From an uncultured Porphyromonadaceae bacterium (GTDB taxonomy: Bacteria > Bacteroidota > Bacteroidia > Bacteroidales > Muribaculaceae), in the NCBI GenBank assembly GCA_900554265.1, contig USGZ01000017.1, positions 1 through 11,455 of the forward strand: a stretch of DNA of 11,455 nucleotides, read 5' to 3'. The position numbers and the translations under genes are program-made. The notes beneath the pieces were generated by a model, which saw only the letters and a program-made list of their open reading frames with translations, did not search any database and had not been told where the DNA came from. The number at the start of each line of letters is the position of its first letter. The first letter of the stretch is position 1. Positions 7,171 through 11,455 of this stretch are shown here, piece by piece.

Positions 7171-8385
7171 GTGGCTATCTTACGTAAATTCTTAGACCGC
7201 ATCCGGCCTAATTTCCAACAGGAAGGCAAGCTGCACGCATTCCACTCGGTCTACGACGGCTTCGAGACCTTCCTTTATACGCCGAAGACCACCGCGGCCC
7301 CGAGGAACGCCTCGCAGATTCACGACAGCATGGACGCAAAGCGCGCCATGATTATCGTGGTGCTGGCCCTTATGCCGTGCTTCTTCTTCGGCATGTACAA
7401 TACCGGCTACCAGCACTGGCTGGCCGCCGGAGCGACTGAATTCCCCTTCTGGAGCCTGATGCTCTACGGCTTCCTGACCATCCTGCCGCGCGTGGTCGTG
7501 GCCTACGTGGTCGGTCTGGGCATCGAGTTCGCGTTCGCCCAGTGGCGCAAGGAGGAAATCCAGGAAGGCTTCCTGGTGACCGGCATCCTCGTGCCGATGA
7601 TATGCCCGGCCGAAATTCCGCTGTGGATGCTCGCCGTGGCCGTGGCTTTCGCTGTGATATTCGCCAAGGAAGTGTTCGGTGGCACGGGCTATAACGTCCT
7701 GAACGTGGCGCTCGTTACCCGCGCGTTCCTCTTCTTCGCCTACCCCGCCAAGATGTCCGGCGACCAGGTTTATGTGGCCACGGACGCTCCCTTCGGCTTC
7801 GGCCAGCAGATTGCGGACGGCTTCAGCTGCGCCACGCCCCTGGGCCAGGTGTCGACTCAGGCCGGCCCTGACATCGCCTTTACCGGTATAGGCGACCATG
7901 CCCTGAGTCTCTGGGACATGTTCCTGGGCCTCATGCCAGGCTCCTTCGGCGAGACCTCGACACTTTGCATCCTCATCGGCATGGTTATCCTGCTCGCCGC
8001 CGGCATCGCCAACTGGCGAATCATCGTCAGCGTCATCGCCGGCGCCCTGGTAATGGGCTGGATTGCCAATGCCTTCGCCACTCCCGAATATCCGGACAGC
8101 TTCATTCCCGCCTGGGAACAGCTTCTGCTCGGCGGCTTCGCCTTCGCGGCCGTCTTCATGGCCACGGACCCCGTGACCGCCGCACATACCACAGCAGGCA
8201 AATACATATACGGCTTCCTGATCGGCGCCATGGCAATCATTATCCGCGTCTACAACACCGGCTACCCCGAGGGCGCCATGCTGGCGGTTCTGCTGATGAA
8301 CTGCTTCGCTCCGCTGATCGACTGGTGCGTTGTCCGCGCCAACATCAGCCGCCGTCTTAACCGCGTAAAATCCGTACGGTCATGA
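7171..8385 (+). CDS. nqrB: Na+-NQR subunit B
   Basis: NqrB, 404 residues, an integral membrane subunit with about ten helices that carries covalent FMN, binds riboflavin and forms part of the Na+ path. The start is a GTG at 7171: translation from it gives Ala-Ile-Leu-Arg-Lys-Phe-Leu, aligning with the NqrB N-terminus. The flavin attachment motif is Asp216-Gly-Phe-Ser-Cys-Ala-Thr222, where ApbE links FMN to Thr222 by a phosphoester. Other family landmarks are Asp-Ser-Met-Asp-Ala-Lys-Arg before the first helix, Lys-Glu-Val-Phe-Gly-Gly-Thr-Gly, and Phe-Met-Ala-Thr-Asp-Pro-Val-Thr near the C-terminus. Its last four bases (ATGA) overlap the nqrC start, so the two are translationally coupled. No apbE flavin transferase gene lies in the window; it must be elsewhere. 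Confidence 0.96.
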   Translation: MAILRKFLDRIRPNFQQEGKLHAFHSVYDGFETFLYTPKTTAAPRNASQIHDSMDAKRAMIIVVLALMPCFFFGMYNTGYQHWLAAGATEFPFWSLMLYGFLTILPRVVVAYVVGLGIEFAFAQWRKEEIQEGFLVTGILVPMICPAEIPLWMLAVAVAFAVIFAKEVFGGTGYNVLNVALVTRAFLFFAYPAKMSGDQVYVATDAPFGFGQQIADGFSCATPLGQVSTQAGPDIAFTGIGDHALSLWDMFLGLMPGSFGETSTLCILIGMVILLAAGIANWRIIVSVIAGALVMGWIANAFATPEYPDSFIPAWEQLLLGGFAFAAVFMATDPVTAAHTTAGKYIYGFLIGAMAIIIRVYNTGYPEGAMLAVLLMNCFAPLIDWCVVRANISRRLNRVKSVRS

Positions 8386-9080
8386 TAAACAAGGAAAGCA
8401 AACTCTATACGATTGTCTACATCATCGTACTTGTGGTGGTGGTAGGCTCGGCGCTGGCCTTCACGGCCATCTCGCTGAAGGACCGCCAGACCGAGAACGC
8501 CAATGCGGACAAGATGCGCCAGATTCTGGCCAGCGTGCGTGTCGAGGCGCCAGCCGACAGCATCGCCGAATATTACTCCGAATACATTACCGAGAGTTAC
8601 GTTGTCGACCTCGCTGGCGAGGTAGTTCCAGGGGCCGACGCCTTCGCCGTAAATGTCGCCCGGCAAGCCGGCGAGCCCGGCTCGGAGCGCCAGCTGCCCG
8701 TCTACGTCGCCAGCGTCGACGGAGCGGCCAAGTACATCCTGCCCCTCTACGGCGGCGGACTCTGGGGTCCCATCTGGGGCTACGTGAGCGTCGACGCCGA
8801 CGGCTCGACCATCTACGGCGCCTACTTCGCCCATCAGGGCGAGACTCCCGGCCTCGGCGCCAAAATCGCCGAACCCGATTTCTCGGACCAGTTCCGCGGC
8901 AAGCAGCTGTTCAAGAACGGCGAGTTCATGCCCATAGCCGTAGTCAAGGCCGGCCAGCAGCCCGCCGGCGGCGAGGACTATGTCGACGGCGTTTCCGGCG
9001 GCACAATCACCAGCAAGGGCGTCGGCGCGATGATCGACAACTGCCTGACTCCTTACAGAAACTTTCTTAAAACTCTCTGA
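8382..9080 (+). CDS. nqrC: Na+-NQR subunit C
   Basis: NqrC, 232 residues: one N-terminal membrane helix (about 9-29) followed by a soluble domain carrying covalent FMN on the periplasmic side. Conserved segments include Leu-Trp-Gly-Pro-Ile-Trp-Gly-Tyr (around 126-133) and His-Gln-Gly-Glu-Thr-Pro-Gly-Leu-Gly. The ApbE acceptor motif reads Asp-Gly-Val-Ser205-Gly-Gly-Thr208-Ile-Thr, so Thr208 is the expected FMN site. In the common form the residue before the Thr is Ala; here it is Gly. The gene starts inside the nqrB stop (ATGA), and nqrD follows after two bases. Confidence 0.95.
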   Translation: MINKESKLYTIVYIIVLVVVVGSALAFTAISLKDRQTENANADKMRQILASVRVEAPADSIAEYYSEYITESYVVDLAGEVVPGADAFAVNVARQAGEPGSERQLPVYVASVDGAAKYILPLYGGGLWGPIWGYVSVDADGSTIYGAYFAHQGETPGLGAKIAEPDFSDQFRGKQLFKNGEFMPIAVVKAGQQPAGGEDYVDGVSGGTITSKGVGAMIDNCLTPYRNFLKTL

Positions 9081-9082
9081 TC

Positions 9083-9709
9083 ATGGCTGAAAAGATTAAT
9101 TACAAGGAAGTTTTCTTCAACCCCTTCTCGAAGAACAATCCCGTAGTGGTCCAGATACTCGGTATCTGCTCCGTACTGGCCGTGACGGCGCAGCTCGAGC
9201 CGGCCATAGTGATGGGCCTGAGCGTCATCGCCGTGCTGGCCTTCAGCAACGTCATCATCTCCTGCCTGCGCAACACCATCCCGACCAACATCCGCATCAT
9301 CGTACAGCTGGTAGTAGTGGCCGGCCTAGTGGTAATCGTCAGCCAGCTTCTGGAAGCCTACGCCTACGACGTGAGCAAGCAGCTGAGCGTATTCATAGGT
9401 CTTATCATCACCAACTGCATCCTTATGGGCCGTCTGGAAGCCTTCGCCATGGCCAACCGCCCCTGTCCCTCGTTCCTCGACGGCGTCGGCAACGGCATCG
9501 GCTACGCCATAATCCTGGTTATCGTAGGCTTCTTCCGCGAGCTGCTCGGCTCGGGCACACTGCTGGGCTGCCGCATCATTCCCGAAAGCCTTTACGCTGC
9601 CGGATATTCGGACAACGGCCTGATGATTCTCCCGCAGATGGCCCTCATCGTGGTGGCCTGCATCATCTGGGTCCAGCGCTCGGTCAACAAGGAACTTCAG
9701 GAAAAATAA
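9083..9709 (+). CDS. nqrD: Na+-NQR subunit D
   Basis: NqrD, 208 residues, an integral membrane protein with six predicted helices, homologous to NqrE and to RnfE. The two Cys that help hold the intramembrane iron-sulfur cluster between NqrD and NqrE fall at Cys29 (Gly-Ile-Cys-Ser) and Cys112 (Ile-Thr-Asn-Cys-Ile-Leu-Met-Gly-Arg), the positions known from Vibrio. The Asn-Asn-Pro-Val block at 18-21 and Arg-Glu-Leu-Leu-Gly-Ser-Gly are also family features. A third Cys at 61 is not part of the known site. It starts two bases after nqrC and is followed by 19 bases before nqrE. Its membership next to nqrA and nqrF excludes Rnf. Confidence 0.96.
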   Translation: MAEKINYKEVFFNPFSKNNPVVVQILGICSVLAVTAQLEPAIVMGLSVIAVLAFSNVIISCLRNTIPTNIRIIVQLVVVAGLVVIVSQLLEAYAYDVSKQLSVFIGLIITNCILMGRLEAFAMANRPCPSFLDGVGNGIGYAIILVIVGFFRELLGSGTLLGCRIIPESLYAAGYSDNGLMILPQMALIVVACIIWVQRSVNKELQEK

Positions 9710-9728
9710 CGCTCAATAAGTCAGAAAA

Positions 9729-10346
9729 ATGGACAACCTGAATCTGTTCTTTCGGTCGATTTTCATCGACAACATGATATTCGCCTACTTCCTTGGCATG
9801 TGCTCGTTCATCGCGGTGAGCAAGAATGTCAAGACGGCGTTCGGCCTGGGCCTGGCGGTAACCTTCATGCTGACCATCACCCTGCCCATCAACTATCTTC
9901 TGAACACCTACGTTCTAAGCGAAGGAGCCCTGAGCTGGCTCGGCCCGGAATTCGCCTCGGTCGACCTGAGCTTCCTGTCGCTGATAGTCTTCATCGCCGT
10001 CATCGCATCGCTGACGCAGCTGGTCGAGATGGCCGTCGAGAAATATGCCCCGGCACTCTACGCATCGCTGGGCATCTTCCTGCCGCTGATAGCCGTGAAC
10101 TGCGCCATCCTGGGCGGCTCGCTGTTCATGCAGCAGCGCGACTTCGGCAGCGTCTGGACGGCGGTATGCGCCGGCGGCGGCTGGGGCCTGGGCTGGCTAC
10201 TGGCAATCACCGCCGTGGCCGCCGTGCGCGAGCGCGTGGCCGCATACTCGAACGTTCCCGGACCCCTCAAGGGCGTCGGCATCACATTCATCATCACAGC
10301 ACTCATGGGCATCGCCTTCATGAGCTTCCTGGGCATTAAACTCTGA
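9729..10346 (+). CDS. nqrE: Na+-NQR subunit E
   Basis: NqrE, 205 residues, an integral membrane protein with about six helices, paired with NqrD in an inverted arrangement. Cys25 (Leu-Gly-Met-Cys-Ser) and Cys125 (Val-Asn-Cys-Ala-Ile-Leu-Gly-Gly) match the NqrE ligands of the intramembrane iron-sulfur cluster. Gly-Leu-Gly-Leu-Ala-Val-Thr and Arg-Glu-Arg-Val-Ala at the last loop are typical of the family. A 19-base A-rich spacer precedes the ATG, and nqrF begins seven bases after the stop. Confidence 0.96.
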   Translation: MDNLNLFFRSIFIDNMIFAYFLGMCSFIAVSKNVKTAFGLGLAVTFMLTITLPINYLLNTYVLSEGALSWLGPEFASVDLSFLSLIVFIAVIASLTQLVEMAVEKYAPALYASLGIFLPLIAVNCAILGGSLFMQQRDFGSVWTAVCAGGGWGLGWLLAITAVAAVRERVAAYSNVPGPLKGVGITFIITALMGIAFMSFLGIKL

Positions 10347-10353
10347 CACGGCC

Positions 10354-11455
10354 ATGACATCCATCATATCCGCAACCATCCCCGCCGCGCTTACACCGCA
10401 GGCGTGGCTCACCGTGGGCGCCGGCGTGGGCTTCTTCCTCGGCGTCACCCTGCTGCTGGTAATCATCCTGCTGATCGCCAAGCGCTACCTCGTCCAGAGC
10501 GGCGACGTCACCATCACGGTCAACGGCGACCGCAAGATAACCGTGCCCTCGGGCAAGAGCCTGCTCTCGTCGATGGCCGACAAGAACGTGTTCCTGCCCT
10601 CGGCCTGCGGCGGCAAAGGCTCCTGCGGCCAGTGCCGCGTACAGGTCCTCGAAGGCGCCGGCGAAATCCTCCCCACCGAGGCCGTACACTTTACCCGCAG
10701 GGAAATCAAGGACCACTGGCGCCTGAGCTGCCAGGTGAAGGTCAAGAACGACCTCGACATAAAGGTGCCCGCCGCGGCCCTTGACGTCAAGGAATGGGAA
10801 TGCGAGGTTATCTCGAACCGCAACGTGGCCACCTTCATAAAGGAATTCATCGTGGCCCTGCCCCCGGGCGAGCACATGGACTTCGTGCCCGGCTCCTACG
10901 CCCAGATTAAGATTCCACCCTACTCGATGGACTACGACAAGGACATCGACAAGGACCTCATCGGTCCCGAATACCTGCCGGCATGGGAGAAGTTCGGTCT
11001 CTTCGCCCTCAAATGCAAAAATACGGAAACGACTGTCAGAGCCTACTCTATGGCCAACTATCCCGCCGAGGGCGACCGAATCATGCTCACCGTCCGCATC
11101 GCCACCCCGCCCTTCAGGCCGAAGCCCCAGACCGGTTTCCAGGACGTCATGCCCGGCATAGCCTCGAGCTATATCTTCTCCCTCAAGCCCGGCGACAAGG
11201 TAACCATGAGCGGCCCCTACGGCGACTTCCACCCGATTTTCGACTCCGACGCGGAGATGATATGGGTAGGCGGCGGCGCCGGCATGGCTCCCCTGCGCGC
11301 CCAGATCATGCACATGACCAAGACCCTGAAGACCACCGACCGCAAGATGAGCTTCTTCTATGGCGCCCGAGCCCTGAACGAAGTGTTCTACCTCGACGAC
11401 TTCCTGCAGCTCGAGAAGGAATTCCCGAACTTCAAGTTCCATCTTGCCCTGGACC
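10354..11455 (+). CDS. nqrF: Na+-NQR subunit F, C-terminus cut by window edge
   Basis: NqrF is the NADH-oxidising subunit that passes electrons from FAD to a 2Fe-2S centre. The frame starts at ATG 10354 and stays open to the right edge (367 complete codons), so roughly the last 50 residues are missing. Domains in order: a membrane helix (about 17-43); a ferredoxin-like domain with cluster ligands Cys85, Cys91, Cys94 and Cys126; an FAD domain with Arg229-Ala-Tyr-Ser232; and an NADH-binding domain with Val305-Gly-Gly-Gly-Ala-Gly-Met-Ala-Pro. The first Cys ligand sits about 15 residues later than in Vibrio NqrF (Cys70), reflecting a longer N-terminus ahead of the helix. The cut falls after Phe-His-Leu-Ala-Leu-Asp in the NADH domain. 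Nothing else is damaged in the visible part. Confidence 0.95.
   Translation, partial: MTSIISATIPAALTPQAWLTVGAGVGFFLGVTLLLVIILLIAKRYLVQSGDVTITVNGDRKITVPSGKSLLSSMADKNVFLPSACGGKGSCGQCRVQVLEGAGEILPTEAVHFTRREIKDHWRLSCQVKVKNDLDIKVPAAALDVKEWECEVISNRNVATFIKEFIVALPPGEHMDFVPGSYAQIKIPPYSMDYDKDIDKDLIGPEYLPAWEKFGLFALKCKNTETTVRAYSMANYPAEGDRIMLTVRIATPPFRPKPQTGFQDVMPGIASSYIFSLKPGDKVTMSGPYGDFHPIFDSDAEMIWVGGGAGMAPLRAQIMHMTKTLKTTDRKMSFFYGARALNEVFYLDDFLQLEKEFPNFKFHLALD

Noticed and set aside
5667..7229. 520-codon minus-strand open frame opposite nqrA
   Set aside because: It covers the nqr promoter and nqrA entirely in antisense and has the composition of a shadow frame.
9083..10346. nqrD and nqrE read as rnfE and rnfA of an Rnf complex
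   Set aside because: The families are homologous, but the flanking nqrA, nqrB, nqrC and nqrF genes settle the complex as Na+-NQR.
10336..11442. 368-codon minus-strand open frame opposite nqrF
   Set aside because: The plus strand encodes NqrF with all cluster, FAD and NADH motifs intact; the antisense frame shows none.

Overview
This window reads as a chromosomal segment of a high-GC member of the Bacteroidetes, most likely order Bacteroidales. Evidence seen directly: intergenic regions carry the Bacteroidetes -7 promoter motif TAnnTTTG (237-244, 856-863, 3893-3900, 5731-5738, and 207-214 on the minus strand). Start codons follow A-rich leaders rather than strong Shine-Dalgarno sites. The gene set (TonB-dependent thiamine receptor plus PnuT, long PPi-dependent phosphofructokinase, Na+-NQR) is typical of this group. 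Genus cannot be read from the sequence; a Rikenellaceae-like origin is only a guess from the high GC content.

Layout. (1) 1-770: a truncated, divergently transcribed secreted protein on the minus strand (start at 174) and a 156-residue protein of uncertain function on the plus strand (299-769) whose C-terminus resembles SecB-like chaperones. (2) 770-3848: a thiamine uptake operon. It has a good promoter (832-863), a TPP riboswitch (about 877-980) ending only four to five bases before the start codon, a TonB-dependent outer membrane receptor, and a PnuC-family inner membrane transporter (PnuT) that overlaps it by one base. (3) 3849-5668: a single-gene unit for diphosphate-dependent 6-phosphofructokinase, with its own promoter and a strong intrinsic terminator. 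(4) 5700-11455: the nqrABCDEF operon for the sodium-pumping NADH:quinone oxidoreductase, with nqrF running off the right edge.

How they work together. The thiamine genes form a two-membrane import route shut down by the pathway's end product. The receptor carries thiamine across the outer membrane using TonB energy, and PnuT probably facilitates diffusion across the inner membrane, with trapping by a thiamine pyrophosphokinase not encoded in this window. PFP drives glycolysis with pyrophosphate instead of ATP. Na+-NQR oxidises NADH, reduces quinone (probably menaquinone) and exports Na+. PFP and NQR are adjacent but separated by a terminator and a new promoter, so they are not one operon.

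All plus-strand genes from the riboswitch to the right edge belong to well-known families. I see no IS element, CRISPR array, tRNA, rRNA or phage gene. The parts least explained by known families are the first 850 bases: the unidentified secreted protein, the SecB-like protein, and a pair of 14-base direct repeats spaced exactly 22 bases apart ahead of the thiamine promoter.
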